Assembly: GCA_032158265.1 (NCBI GenBank) | Contig: JAVTIF010000001.1 | Coordinates: 1,798,001-1,862,000, forward strand | Origin: Bacidia rubella | Lineage: Eukaryota; Ascomycota; Lecanoromycetes; Lecanorales; Ramalinaceae | Reading direction: 5' to 3' | DNA length: 64,000 nucleotides | Shown here: piece by piece, positions 1-11,332 of the stretch | Numbering within the stretch: position 1 is the first letter of the stretch | How the letters are laid out: every line of letters starts with the position of its first letter | Notes under the pieces: generated by a model | What the model was told of the DNA's origin: nothing | The model's input: only the letters and a program-made list of their open reading frames with translations | Database searches by the model: none | Translations under genes and position numbers: made by a program

Positions 1-1247
1 TGCTTTATCGACATTGCCTGACCCAACGAGACTGTATGTGTGAGTTCGTGCTGCTCTTTGGGGGAGGGTCAAACGATATACCTAGTATCTACATATGCTT
101 TGAGCAAAGCGATGTCAGCGGAGTAGAGCGACGACGGACAGAGCCAACAAACCTTGCCACGACATCTTGCAAGACTCAACTCAAAGGATATTAGGTTGGC
201 ACAGTATTAAGCAAAGCACTGTGCGAACAAGGGAAATCGTGAGGTAGGAAGTCAAAATTAGATTTCTTGAGGCGATGGAGCTCTGCAGGGGTGGGGGTGT
301 TGATTGACGTGCAGGAAGCCCCGCACACGCGAACAGGCTAGAAATGGCGGAGATGCCCAAGACTTTCTTCACTATAAACAATACACAGAATCTACCTACG
401 TGTTCCATTTGATGTGAGACGTGCTGTCTATCGACTACCATGCTGAAGGGCTTGAACCCCACTTCATCTGCTCCTTTGCCTTTGTTCACTGCGACCACAG
501 ACAATGGTGATGGGCACAATAGGAGACATAATACCAAATGGAAACAACCACCAGGGTGAACATCAAAGGGCGCTTCGTCAATCACTAGGCTGCTATAAAT
601 TGATGCGTCCAACGCTACTTCTATAGGATTTTGACAAGGTTTGTCGCTTGTGTTGGCTATTTCGAGATTGAAGCCTCATGATAGTCACCTCCATCCTTCT
701 CACAGAGTTGTACATCCACTCAAGCGAGCACAGATGAAGGCGATAGATTCCATTTGTGGACGTCCTCGCACAACAGAGATCGTCGAAGTGTCACAGGCCA
801 CACATCTGAGGCAGTCCTGCGTAATCAGCTTGTGTTTGAGCCTCTGTTCAGCCAATTTCAGCCCCCCTGGTCTGGGAGTGTTTCAGCTTCCCTCAGCCGG
901 AGCCACATATTCGCAATCCCTCAACGCCAGCATTGTTGTCCCGCTTTATGTGCTGGGCTTATCTCGAGAAGGCCTCGCCGCTTGGTTCACCGGTTTTTAC
1001 AAGCGGCAAATTTGACGCAGCCTTCTTCTTCTTCTAATCATGTGCGAATCTGATCTGAAACTCCGTCTGTCTTTCTCTTCCGCTTCTACTCTCTTATACG
1101 TTCATTTTGGCAAGTTGCTGTGCACTTGCTTTCCTGCTCAGGCACAAGACATTTTGCTTTGCTTGCTCTGGATCTCATTCATACGGCCTGGTGCCGAGGT
1201 TAACATATCACTGGCAGGCCAGGTATATTGTTCTACCTGGATACGAG
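1..1247. other. No recognisable gene
   Basis: Both strands carry only short open frames with no family resemblance, no convincing splice structure and no repeats. The right end is presumably the upstream region and 5' leader of the gene starting at 1248. Nothing here supports an RNA gene. Confidence 0.5.
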
Positions 1248-3195
1248 ATGCCCACTCATCGGGCTATAACAAGATCGAGATCGAAAAAGTTACGAGGGAA
1301 AGATGGAAACACCAACGACTTCAATGATACATATGTGCCCCCGCCTCTGAATATACGAAAGGCGAACGCCATGGCCAACCCACCAAAGCAACGATTTGAT
1401 GGCGGAGCCATTGGCCTAGCTGTTGGAAGCCCCAAGGATAGTCCTCTACCTCCACTACCGAACGATAAGTCCAATCCCAACCAGTTCGACTTTCAATTCG
1501 AACCCCCCCTCGAGCACGACGCACCAACAAGCAATGGATGTCGCGATGCGCCAGCGAGGGACATTAGACCAAAAGGAAATATGTGGAAAGCATTCGGCGG
1601 ATTATTCAGCAAGACTCATACGAACGCTCGGAATGCTGAACGTCCCAACCACAGCGCCGTTCAGACGGTGCGTGCAGAGGACCGAGACATGCTCTCTCAT
1701 GGTACAGCTTCTGGGCGAAAACGCGCCGGATCAGATAAAGAAAAGGCCATGGAGCACAGAGACCCATCAGCGCACGTGCCAGTCGCGCGCAAACCAAGCT
1801 TGATGAGGAGAGCAAGTTCCAAGAGAAAGGCTGCCAAAAGGCGAATTCCTACCGAAGGCGTGAGGCCGGATGAAGTTCGCCCTACTAGAACCTCGAACAC
1901 ATACGGGAAGGGTGACGACTCGTTACAAAAGGAATTTCATCGAATGAGCCGACATGTGCACATGGCAAAAGCACTGGGTGACTACTCATTGCTTCAGGTT
2001 GAAATACCGAATGTCCAATTGGAGAGGTACAGCATCATGTTCGGAAGCGTCCTTCAAGCAACACCTAATGCTTCAAAAACTTCACTCGTGAAACCAAACA
2101 CAAAGAGAATGGAGAGCCCGAAGCCATCGGAGAAGATCCTCGCAGCAGTGAGTAATAAGGCGTGCATTGGCAGATTTGTGGACTAACATGTTCTCATAGC
2201 CTCCAAGCCTCGAAGAGCTTCCTAAGCCGCATCGAAGAGAGGGCTCAGGGTCCAGTACTCGATCCAAATCTCCTTCTTTCTCACTCTTTCCCCCAACGCA
2301 AGCGGTCTCCGGAAGAGGGTTGTCGCCCGCTAGGAGCATTACCAACAAAGCTTTACCCAAACCTAGCCCACTTAGCCGGTCAGTGACAGCACCGCAAACC
2401 AATGTCTCTGTACCTCCGCGCCCTCCCATGAAACCAACCAAAAGCGATGATCCAGCTCCAGTTCTCGTCTCAGCCCCAGTTCTCCCTCTTGCTCCAGGGA
2501 AGGAAAACATCCCCGTGTCTAGATGGAGCCGAAATCATAGCAGGCAAGGCAGCCAGAACACCATGCATAGTCGACATAGTAGCCTTGAAGCACCAGTCCG
2601 CTCAGGCGTTGGGTACGGGCATGTCGCTCAGCAGAGTCTCGACAATGTTCACCGCCCGAGCACTTCCCATAATCGGAAGTCGAGTACAGACCGTCCCGCT
2701 GCTCAGCCAAGCACTCATCACAGGGGCGTCTTGCTGAATGGCTTCGATCCGCTCTCCGCCAATCCGACCACCTTTACTAGCTCAAGCAGACCTAGCACGG
2801 GCCAGCAAGGGGAGCAGACCAGCCATTCGAAACATGCCTTCATGAACCGAGCCTTCCCGACCCGGAAGTCCAGCCTCAAACGTATGAATACGGCTGGCAA
2901 AGCTGCTGCGCAGCAAGATCCGGGGAAACAAGAGATATCACCCCTGACGCCTCCGCAGATCACGGCGACACCGGAAAGGCATGCAAGCAGCGAGTCCGTC
3001 GGCAGTGCGGCAGAAGTGAGCATTGCAAGACAAATATCGATATCGCGAAGACAGAGGCAGCTGTTAGTTCCTGTCGTAGCGAAGACAGCTACGCAGCCAG
3101 TACATCCTCTTGTGGTGGATGGGTTGGAAGGTGGTGCGAGGAAGAGTGAGCTAGTCATGTTTGAGGACGCCGACGCGAGCTCAGTCAAGGGATGA
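1248..3195 (+). CDS. Disordered fungal protein of unknown function
   Basis: The product is unassigned, 631 residues long. Exons are 1248-2147 and 2200-3195; the 52-bp intron has GTGAGT, a GACTAAC branch site and a TAG acceptor, and splicing keeps the frame. I chose the ATG at 1248 because the open frame further upstream (from 1107) has only a TTG. The protein is basic and rich in Ser, Pro and Arg, with no membrane span or signal peptide. Short conserved-looking islands are a W-K-A-F-G-G-L-F-S-K stretch near residue 113 and a Q-L-E-R-Y-S-I-M-F-G motif around residue 250. From memory, that last motif marks a class of uncharacterised proteins found only in filamentous fungi. The second half (from 2200) looks fully disordered. 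No function can be inferred. Confidence 0.75.
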
Positions 3196-3311
3196 GAACA
3201 TGGTTGTATTTAGCGGCAGGAACGTATAGACGACATTTGACACAATTTTTTGGATTGTATATACTTATCTTTCTGAAAGTTGCATAGAATCTTATGTGAA
3301 CGCTACCACGT

Positions 3312-4550
3312 TCACCACAACAGCTCTACATTGACTATTCCATCCTCCATCCTCCTGCCAAGCGAGATAGCTCTCTTGTGCCATCCCCTGACGAACCTCC
3401 TCGCATCCTCCTGTCCGCGAAACGTCAAAATCCACCTCCTCATCTTATCATTCCTCAACTCCGCCTCCCTCTCCTTCGACCCCAACTCTTGTCCACCCCC
3501 AATCCCCGCCTCGTCAACCCCCTCATCCTCCCGTTCCCAAAACCTCTCCACCTCACACTCCCAATACAACCCCCTCTCCCTCCCATCCGTCCTCAACAAC
3601 CCCTCCACCATGCCCTCCCCCGGCTGCCTCGTCCCCTCAATCCAAAACATCACACAACGTCCCGTCCGATCCTCCCCTTTTCTCCCCCTAGTAATAATCG
3701 CATACCCCCAGTTCTCCACCACATGCCTCAACATCCCGCGAAACGGCGCTTTCTTCAACTGCGCATAGAATGTCTGGCTAGGCGGCAACAATGCGTATTC
3801 CTTCAGCGCGTCATACTCCCGCTCCATCTCGTTCTTCTGCGATTCCCTTTGCGAGATTGCCCCATCATCGGCTAGCTCATCCTGATGTTGAGCCCATCTC
3901 CGTCCCGGATGGAAAAGAAATGGGCTTTCGATACTCGTAGGCGTGTAGGTCTGACTCAAGCGATGCAAGCGCGTGACATGATCCCGATAGATAACCGCAT
4001 GCGTATCCCTTGGGAACAGCAGGAAGAAGTATGGGAGTTGGGCAAGCGTCTGTGGGTTTCGCGCTGGGATCACCTTCAGGATGTCGCCGGGTCCGTTCCA
4101 GTCGGGGATATGTGCGCCTTTTGGGGCTATGCGGCGGAAGTCGGTGGTTGTGAGGGAGCGGGATAGGCCGGAGATTATGAGGATTGTTGTGTTGTGGTTT
4201 TGTAGGGGGTCTTTTTGGTAGTCGTAGCGGGTTATGGGGACGGTGTTGGTGGGAGTTTGAATGGGGGAGGTTTCGGGTTGGTAGGGAGGGAGGCGGGGGA
4301 GGGTGTCTGCTTGAGGAGTGGCATTGTTGGGGGTTTTGTTTTTTAGGGCTTCTTCGGGGAAGAGCTCTTCGTATAGGGAGAGTTGAGATTGTGGGTGCTC
4401 ATCTTTTGGGGGTGATTTTGAGGGTTTCTTGGTTTGCGATGATTGTCGCGGAGGTCGAGTGGGTTTGTTTAGAGACTGAAAATGGCATCTATGTGCCAAT
4501 TGGGAGAGTGGATGCGGCCATCGAGATGCTATTGATCTCGATACCAGCAT
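3312..4550 (-). CDS. Probable mitochondrial protein, conserved hypothetical
   Basis: A single-exon gene of 412 residues with an ATG at 4550. The N-terminus (about 40 residues) is rich in Arg, Ser and Gln with almost no acids, as expected of a mitochondrial targeting sequence; a Pro/Thr-rich linker follows to about residue 110. The folded part starts near T-I-L-I-I-S-G-L-S-R and ends with an acidic/basic C-terminal region containing W-I-L-T-F-R and W-H-K-R. The first folded segment resembles an RNA-binding or RRM-like beta strand, but that is only a suggestion. I cannot name the family. Third codon positions run from C-rich in the 5' half to G-rich in the 3' half. The gene is convergent with 1248-3195 and separated from it by 116 bp. 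Confidence 0.72.
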   Translation of the reverse strand: MLVSRSIASRWPHPLSQLAHRCHFQSLNKPTRPPRQSSQTKKPSKSPPKDEHPQSQLSLYEELFPEEALKNKTPNNATPQADTLPRLPPYQPETSPIQTPTNTVPITRYDYQKDPLQNHNTTILIISGLSRSLTTTDFRRIAPKGAHIPDWNGPGDILKVIPARNPQTLAQLPYFFLLFPRDTHAVIYRDHVTRLHRLSQTYTPTSIESPFLFHPGRRWAQHQDELADDGAISQRESQKNEMEREYDALKEYALLPPSQTFYAQLKKAPFRGMLRHVVENWGYAIITRGRKGEDRTGRCVMFWIEGTRQPGEGMVEGLLRTDGRERGLYWECEVERFWEREDEGVDEAGIGGGQELGSKEREAELRNDKMRRWILTFRGQEDARRFVRGWHKRAISLGRRMEDGIVNVELLW

Positions 4551-4948
4551 GAAAATATGGAGTCGTGTACACTACCATGGGGCGATAGCCCGTGAACGAA
4601 TAAGCTCAGTTGATGCTGTAAAGAGCATGTTCAAGGATAATATCACGCAGGCTAAATTAGCACCGTATTGAATTGGCTGAGCCGAGTAAAGCCTCAACAT
4701 TCTCCGCAGTCAACGCCTTACCACTAGAAGATACTTTATTGATAGGATTTCTGAGTATTCATTGGGCTTAGAGCTGATTCAATCTTTCAGGTTAGAGTCG
4801 GCCAGTATGACTATGTATCAACTAAGGCCAGAATGCTCGATTTCAGCTCAAGCAAACCAAGTAACGCCACTTCATCGACTTGACATACATGAAGCTGGTT
4901 GACCAGCTATCAGAGCGCCACCTGACATCGGAGGCTTCTTCTGTGATC

Positions 4949-4955
4949 TATAAAT
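4949..4955 (+). promoter_or_regulatory. TATA-like element upstream of the AFG2-like gene
   Basis: TATAAAT lies 26 bp before the ATG at 4981. If it works as a TATA box, the start site would lie almost at the start codon and leave a very short leader. Position and sequence are the only support. Confidence 0.3.
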
Positions 4956-4980
4956 CCCCTGCTTCGTTTCATTTTTCACC

Positions 4981-7250
4981 ATGCCAGAACTTGTCATTAG
5001 GCCTGGGCCAACAGGCAATCATGCCTCCAAGAATATTTTCATAGTCTTCCTAGCCCCTGAATACTTACTGATCCATAACATGCAGCCAAAATCGACATGT
5101 TCTCTGTTATGTCTAGACCAAATACTTGGGCCGGTCGTCGTCGAGAAGTCCCCTGACCATAAGTTGAGACCCTCTGTTGTCCAAATGGCGCAACCACTTC
5201 AAAGACTGTACCGTTTGACCCTTCAGGACAAGGTGACATTGCAGAAAAGCAGCGAAGATCTGCCGTTGGCTCGGTCCACTAGTGCTGTTGAGATCGAACG
5301 TAACGGCATGAAATCCACGACCCCAAGCATGCAACCTGCCGATTCATCATTGTGGAATCAAGTATTACGGAGACTTTTGAACAGAGCAGAATTGGTAGCG
5401 CCTGGTCTTGAGTTCCTTGACGTAGAGATACTGGATGAGAAGAGATCGTTTCAAATTTCAACCGTCAACAACTCGCAAGACCTTCAGGTCTACCGGACTG
5501 GGTCCGATCTTCATGTTGCAATAGCCAGTCCGGGAAGTAGTGGCTTAGTAGAGAGTCACATAGCTTTACAGATACCCAGAGATGGGATTGGTGGACTTGA
5601 TGATCATTTGGCCGAGTTAGATTGGGCAGTATCCGAGTTTAACATCCCGGCATCTCTGGCGGAGCTGGCTCATGGAGAGCCTGAAAGGGAGCCGGGGATC
5701 CTCTTGTTTGGGCTTCCCGGTACAGGTAAAAGCCTTCTCTTGGACAGAATTTCGCGTGCAGGATGGAAAAGTGCATACCGAATCGACAAAAACGTCTTGA
5801 GAAAGCAGCTTTCTACGCAATCTGCGGCAAATTATGTCCAGAGTACTTTTACAGACGCTGCACGAAACCAGCCTAGTTGCATTGTTATGGACGACGTAGA
5901 CAGCGATGTGTACACCAACGAGGCTGGTCGGTCGCTTATCGCCCATCTAAATACTGAACTTGACAAACTGAAGGGTAGCCACATTCTCGTGGTGGCATCC
6001 TGCCGCTATCTTAAAGATATAAGTGGAGCGATTAGAGACCGACCTCTCTTCTGGAGGCACATTGAGCTTCCTGTTCCTTCTATCAAGGCACGTTCCCAGG
6101 TTCTACGGCTGTTGAATGGCATCCCGGTAGGCTCTAGGAATTCTATAGTGGATGAGGTAACTATGCGGACTCACGGATTCGTCAGCGGTGATCTTGTAAT
6201 ACTGCATCATGCTGCCGGTAAAGCAGCAAAAAAGCGTCTGCAGGCATCAACGAAAGCGGAAGGTTCCAGTTCTACCACTTGCGCTGAGCCTCGGGAGCGC
6301 ATTCAGGCAGATTATTATGTTGCTCTGCAGAGAATCCGGCCTTCAGCTATGAAAGAAGTCATAGTTGAGACGCCCCACGTTCAATGGGACGATGTAGCAG
6401 GGCAAGACGAGATCAAGAAGTACTTGAAGTCGGCAGTCGTGTGGCCATACAAAGTAAGTCATGTCTAATCACAGTGGATGCCATCTCTTAAATGCCATAG
6501 TATCCTGACGCACTCCACAAACGAGGCCTTGAGCCGGTGAGCGGCCTTCTTTTGTATGGTCCGCCTGGTTGCTCCAAAACGATGACTGCAAGAGCTGTAG
6601 CTACAGAATCAGGCTTGAACTTTATGGCCGTCAAAGGGGCTGAGCTACTAAATATGTATGTGGGTGAAACTGAGCGCGCGATCCGTGATCTATTTGTCAA
6701 AGCTCGGGCGGTCAGTCCGACCATCCTTTTCTTTGACGAGATTGACGCAATTGGGGCATCCCGACATGAGAATAGTGGTGTTCATACCGTTGCAACGCTT
6801 CTCACAGAACTAGACGGGCTAGAGCAGAGCAAAAGTGTATTTATACTTGCTGCTACTAACAGACCTGAGGTCCTGGATCCGGCACTTACACGTCCAGGAA
6901 GGCTCAACTCGATGCTCTATGTAGGCCCACCAGATGAAGCTGCACGCCTGACTATACTTCAGAATAGCTGCAAGAAGATGATCCTGGGCGCGGATGTCGA
7001 CCTAGCTGCCATCTCAAGGGTGACTGAACGTCGATCAGGGGCAGAAATAGTAGAAATATGTCAAAAAGCAGCACGCTTGGAATTCCAGAGTTGGATTGAG
7101 ACAGGACGGGAGGAAGGCATACTCCAGAGGTATCTGTTCCAAGCAGTTGAGGAAGTTCCAAGTGGCATCTCGGCGGAAATGGAGGCCGCTTACATGGCTT
7201 TTGCGAGTAGGAATAGAGAAAAGGAGGCCGATAGCTGGTTCACACCTTAG
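4981..7250 (+). CDS. AFG2: AFG2/DRG1-type double AAA+ ATPase, first ATPase domain degenerate
   Basis: A Cdc48-family hexameric ATPase of 740 residues; yeast Afg2/Drg1 releases Rlp24 from cytoplasmic pre-60S ribosomes. Exons are 4981-6453 and 6501-7250, with a 47-bp intron. An N-domain is followed by D1 and D2. D2 is well conserved: Walker A G-P-P-G-C-S-K-T at 511-518 (the Cys-Ser-Lys form is an Afg2 hallmark), Walker B with D570-E571, then A-A-T-N-R and R-P-G-R. D1 keeps Walker A (G-L-P-G-T-G-K-S, 244-251), but Walker B reads D304-D305-V-D instead of D-E-x-D, the sensor-1 Asn is Cys341, and R-P-G-R-F-D is replaced by R-P-L-F-W-R (354-359). D1 therefore probably binds but does not hydrolyse ATP. 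It may be a diverged paralogue rather than the only AFG2; another copy elsewhere cannot be excluded. Confidence 0.85.
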
Positions 7251-7515
7251 AGAATTCGTTGCGCAGTCTTTTTACCCGCCACTCAAAAGTATCTTCCAGA
7301 TTTGCGTATAGAAGGTTCGGCGTCGGTAGGTGCCGGCCATGAAGAAGGGATTGTAGTTGTACAGCTATCTAGGCATATTGACCGCCTCATGTTGTTTTCA
7401 GGGGCATGCCTTGCCTTAACACCGAGCGCCAAGGCCTTATATCCGGCAACAAGGTGGTTCCTCACTTGAGGTTCAAAGACAGCTCGCAATACAGGACGTA
7501 CTACGAGGCGCACTC

Positions 7516-8621
7516 ATGGCTTCACCATCCCAAGAGTCTCCTGAGCGAGGCCGTCCTAGGACCAGAGGTGATGGCTCTGCTTTCGCAAAAGATCCTGATC
7601 CTTCCCAATCGCGTTCTCAGCAACGTCGAACAATATCGCCTCGCTCACATTCTCGATCGAGATCACGTAGCCGGACACTCTCAGATCGAGGAGACAGGCG
7701 CAATGGACATGACTACAGAGGGCAAAATGAGAGTCGATCAAGAAGTCGAGGCCGCGAAAAGAGCTATACACGTAGCCTCACTCGCTCACCCGTTCCAAAG
7801 AGCTCAAAGGTCTGTTTATATCAAAGCACTCAAACGTCTCATGCGCTGATATGCTACAGATCGTGGTCGAGAAACTCACAAGAAACGTAAATGAAGCACA
7901 TTTGCGAGAGATATTCGGCGCCTACGGCTCCATAAAGGACCTTGATCTGCCACTGAACAGACAATGTATGTTGCTGCTTGATACAATTAGTGACCCTTAG
8001 CCTTTAGTTGTTGACCGTAAACTAGTCAATATCAACCGCGGCACAGCTTACATAGTCTACACCTCTACCTCAAACGCGGAATCCGCCATAGCTCACATGC
8101 ATGAGGCGCAACTGGACGGCGCTATTATCTCCGTGAGTGTTGTACTACCTCGCCGAAAGTTCTCCCGCTCCCCACCTCCAGCCCGGTCGCCTCCACCACC
8201 GCGCCGCCCACCGCCATCTTACGAACGTGGACCACCGCCAAGAGACTTCGGCCGTGGCCCACCTCCGCCGGCTTACAGCGGCCACAATGGATATGCTGGG
8301 AGGTATAGATCACCGCCTCCACCAAGACGTCGATCACCGCCTAGATATAGAGGAGGCCGTGGTGGCAGAGATCGAGATCGGGACAGAGACTTGGATACCT
8401 ATCGCCCACGTTCATACTCGAGATCGCTCAGTCCAAGATCGAGATCACGATCGTTTTCAAGCAGGTCCCGAAGTCGCTCACCCCCTAGGAGGGGCTATGG
8501 AGGGTACAGGAAGAGAACCCCAAGTCCACCACGAAGGAGAGGGAGGCGAAGTCCTAGCTATTCGAGCTACAGCAGTTACAGCAGGAGTAGAAGTCGGAGT
8601 AGGAGAGGCTACAGAAGGTAG
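7516..8621 (+). CDS. RNPS1: RNPS1-like SR protein with one RRM
   Basis: A splicing co-activator, the fungal counterpart of RNPS1, which in animals joins the ASAP/PSAP and exon junction complexes. The product is 331 residues from exons 7516-7809, 7860-7965 and 8026-8621. The N-terminal ~95 residues are Arg/Ser-rich. A single RRM follows, recognisable by V-E-K-L-T-R-N-V, I-F-G-A-Y-G-S-I-K (RNP2 side) and N-R-G-T-A-Y-I-V-Y (RNP1 side). The C-terminus is first rich in Pro-Pro-Pro/Arg and then in RS dipeptides and ends in R-R-G-Y-R-R. The second intron could also use an in-frame acceptor at 8007, which would add six residues; 8025 gives the better match to the family at F-N-I-N-R-G. RS tracts imply SR-kinase phosphorylation and nuclear location. 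Confidence 0.85.
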
Positions 8622-9249
8622 TCTTCCGTTGCTCTTTGCAGTCTACCGCGTAGAAAACGAACCCTGGTCCATCAATGGTTGTATCCATGGCCATACCTTT
8701 AACGATCCAAGCGAAGGCAGAATCTCGCTACCCAGCAACGTAGCTTGAAGGGCTTCATATTAGCCTGTCAGGTATGTGAACCAGTAGGTGCCTTTGCTGC
8801 TTCTGTGGATACCCATACTTCTCCGTCTGCACAGCGAATGTGCCCTAAATTAAAACATTATTAGCCAGAAACCACTCTCGAGTATGCACCTACATAGGTA
8901 AAGACACTGCGATTCGTTTCGCCCATTATGTTTGCTATCACGGAAAGGAATTGCGCTATGTCTATTTGATTTTAATAGAGTCGCGCCTGCCTATCTTGGA
9001 ATAAGCTTTGAGAGATACTCTTGTTTCCACCGGCCAGGGACCCCAACAAAGGCTATTGTGGCTCATTGAAAAGGGAAAGAAGGACAAGAAAGCATCTACA
9101 TTGCATTTTAGCGCCTTCATCTGGTAAAGAAGAAGGTGTTTGATTCCATTCTAGGCGGGCAGCATATATACGCAGCCGTACTCATCTTCAAGAGCTTCAC
9201 TTGGCTACTATCTACGCTGTCCAGAATACCAGGCCCTTACCTAGAGGCA
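8622..9249. other. Intergenic, left edge of the accessory island
   Basis: No supported gene. An open frame upstream of 9250 (from 9136) has only a TTG and no homology to the rest of the small-protein family, so it is taken as leader sequence. Confidence 0.45.
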
Positions 9250-9750
9250 ATGGAAGAACAAGCCGCCGCGAGAGCAGGTCTTCGAGGCAGACTCAAGTCT
9301 TTACTTGTGCCTGCGCTAAATGTCGCCATTCTATTTCTCACCAGTCCTGCCTCGGTCGAATACTTGCAGAACACTCTTCGATACTTACAGTCAGAGTACC
9401 CTACAGTTGCCAATTATGTGGCAGGCACCTTTCAGCTTGTGTTTGATCTAAAGGAAGCCCACCTTAGAATTTTGATCTTTTGGCTCGCTCTGACGATGCT
9501 CAAGACGGTTGTTGAAATCGTCCGCCACGGCCTGAGGACCTTAGGTCGGATCGTGGATCTGTGGTGTTCTTACTACAAAGTCGCCGTTGAGTTCTTAATA
9601 CTCGTTGGTATGTTGCATGTATGTCTGTTTGTTGGCGCTCTGTGTGGGTTCCAAGGCACAGACCAAAAGCCGTTGCGAAACCACGGCGTTGCTGAAGACT
9701 TTACATTTCTAATCTTTCGCTTCCGAAAGCACCTATGGAGACATCTATGA
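9250..9750 (+). CDS. Small hydrophobic protein, tandem family copy A
   Basis: First of seven homologous copies in 9.2-19.7 kb; I do not recognise the family. This copy has 166 residues and no intron, starting at the ATG at 9250 (M-E-E-Q-A-A-A-R). The family signature N-V-A-I-L-F-L-T-S-P-A-S lies near residue 25 inside the first hydrophobic segment; a second segment (I-L-I-F-W-L-A-L-T-M-L) and a third (F-L-I-L-V-G-M-L-H-V) follow, then the G-F-Q-G equivalent of the F-Y-G-I motif. There are three or four hydrophobic segments, so an integral membrane protein is likely. The C-terminal ~30 residues do not match the other copies and may have diverged. No signal peptide or catalytic motif is visible. 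Confidence 0.7.
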   Translation: MEEQAAARAGLRGRLKSLLVPALNVAILFLTSPASVEYLQNTLRYLQSEYPTVANYVAGTFQLVFDLKEAHLRILIFWLALTMLKTVVEIVRHGLRTLGRIVDLWCSYYKVAVEFLILVGMLHVCLFVGALCGFQGTDQKPLRNHGVAEDFTFLIFRFRKHLWRHL

Positions 9751-10345
9751 ATGTGTCTGGGCTCTCTTTTCTTCTGGGACATTCCATGCTGCAGTCAACC
9801 CAAAAGAACGAGGCTCACTTTTATGATCTACTGGCCAGGATCCAGACTCAGGTTCTCCTCCAATAGCTGGCAAGCTCTTATTAACCCACACGATCGAAAT
9901 TCCAGGTAGCTCTCGATATGACTGATTGGCCAATCCTTCACAACCGTCACTGGCAGCAAGTATCACATAATTTTCCTGCAAGCCTGGAGATTCTGGCGAC
10001 TGCAAACTCTGGCTTCTTCCATCTTCGCCAGACATGGTCGAATATGCCCAGCACAGCACATGAACTCTGCTGACTTGGACGAAATATGGGCTGGTCTGAC
10101 GGTTAAATGCGAAGCCGTTCTATCTCATAAGTACGACGGGTGGAAGTTCGGATGCCTTCAACGGCTGAAAGCCACACAGAAAGCAACAAGATCCTTCAAC
10201 AAAAAAGCCTGTTTCCATATGACCACACAACCTCCCTTGTTGACCGACTATCTGGTCGCATCAATACATGTCTTATGTCTCTCACTCGTGCTTGATCATC
10301 TGAAACTACTCTAATCTATCGTCCAAATCAATCGTTCAGGATCAA
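9751..10345. other. Spacer between family copies A and B
   Basis: No gene or recognisable family remnant on either strand. A minus-strand open frame (9745-10059) has no homology that I can see. Confidence 0.45.
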
Positions 10346-10879
10346 ATGGAGCGAAGACTTCATGAACCGGTGGGCTTGCAGATCCAAATACACTCTTTTA
10401 TTAGACCTGTAATCAACATCACAGTATTTGTATTGACAAGCCCAGCTTCAACAGAATTCATTCAAGGCTATGTGAAAGACGTGTTTCAACATCACCCCAG
10501 ACTAGCTGACTACGTGGCGATCGGCTTTGATTGCTCATCCATCTTGGTGATTTTAATGGAAGGACTAGTTGCTCTCTCTGCAATTTTGGGTGTATGCTAT
10601 GGTGTGATCTACGGCTTCCGACATCTGCTTGCAGCAATGGAGGAAGAACGTTGGTCTCAATGTTGCCGAAATATTTTCCATTTGGTCGTAGTTACCGTCA
10701 TGTTACGAGCCTATCTCTCTTATGTAGGGCTATATGGTATTGAAGGCAAGCTATGCCATCCTGATAAACGTCAATGCGGATTAAAGAAATTGGGAGCGGA
10801 TCAGGGACTCGCCTACTTTGTTTGGGGCATTTACATCTATCGAGTTCTACCGGCGATGCATTTGACTGCTGAACATTGA
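10346..10879 (+). CDS. Small hydrophobic protein, tandem family copy B
   Basis: 177 residues, intronless, ATG at 10346. The signature N-I-T-V-F-V-L-T-S-P-A-S is near residue 24 and is followed by F-I-Q-G, then H-H-P-R-L-A-D-Y and a G-F-D block that also occurs in copies C and F. A long hydrophobic segment (I-L-V-I-L-M-E-G-L-V-A-L-S-A-I-L-G) comes next, then a W near the start of the third segment and the motif L-Y-G-I-E-G. A C-terminal aromatic stretch (A-Y-F-V-W-G-I-Y-I-Y) could be a fourth membrane segment. A C-x(7)-C pair follows the motif. Function unknown. This is the best-preserved member for building a family profile, together with copy F. Confidence 0.75.
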   Translation: MERRLHEPVGLQIQIHSFIRPVINITVFVLTSPASTEFIQGYVKDVFQHHPRLADYVAIGFDCSSILVILMEGLVALSAILGVCYGVIYGFRHLLAAMEEERWSQCCRNIFHLVVVTVMLRAYLSYVGLYGIEGKLCHPDKRQCGLKKLGADQGLAYFVWGIYIYRVLPAMHLTAEH

Positions 10880-11332
10880 CTTCTGATAGTCTTGCGCAGA
10901 CGTAGCGTCAGTGGGGATGGCGCTCTTGCGAATTGTCTTAGCAATTACGATGGGGAGGAGGCATCTGACGCTCTGACAACGGCCTCGGAGAGACACAGAA
11001 CGCCATCACCTGGATTACATGTAACTTGCTCGGAAGAGCAAGCATTTCTCACTCTGGCCGCAAAACTGGTCGGCTACAGGGCAGCAAGAGATTGGTCAAC
11101 GTTGGCGTTCTCTTTGACCCCTCGGCTATTTGCATTGATTGCTTGACACTCAGTATCGGCTTGCATAACACTGTATCTGGTTTCGAACAACGAAGTGTGT
11201 CTGGATATGGACAACGATCTATGCCAGCTTTTGATACAATGTGGTGGACCATCTAACATCACTCTTCTACGATTCCTCCAGGCTAATCTCTAACTCACTT
11301 CGACCCCTTCCACCACAATAGTCCAACACTTT
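10880..11332. other. Spacer between family copies B and C
   Basis: Nothing recognisable. Short open frames on both strands lack any motif of the neighbouring family. Confidence 0.4.

Noticed and set aside
1107..1247. N-terminal extension of the first gene
   Set aside because: The open frame upstream of 1248 begins with TTG, not ATG, and is hydrophobic and Cys-rich, unlike the rest of the protein.
7966..8007. Earlier acceptor in RNPS1 intron 2
   Set aside because: In frame, but it adds V-D-R-K-L-V before N-I-N-R-G and gives a 42-bp intron; the acceptor at 8025 matches the RRM better. It stays possible as an alternative site.
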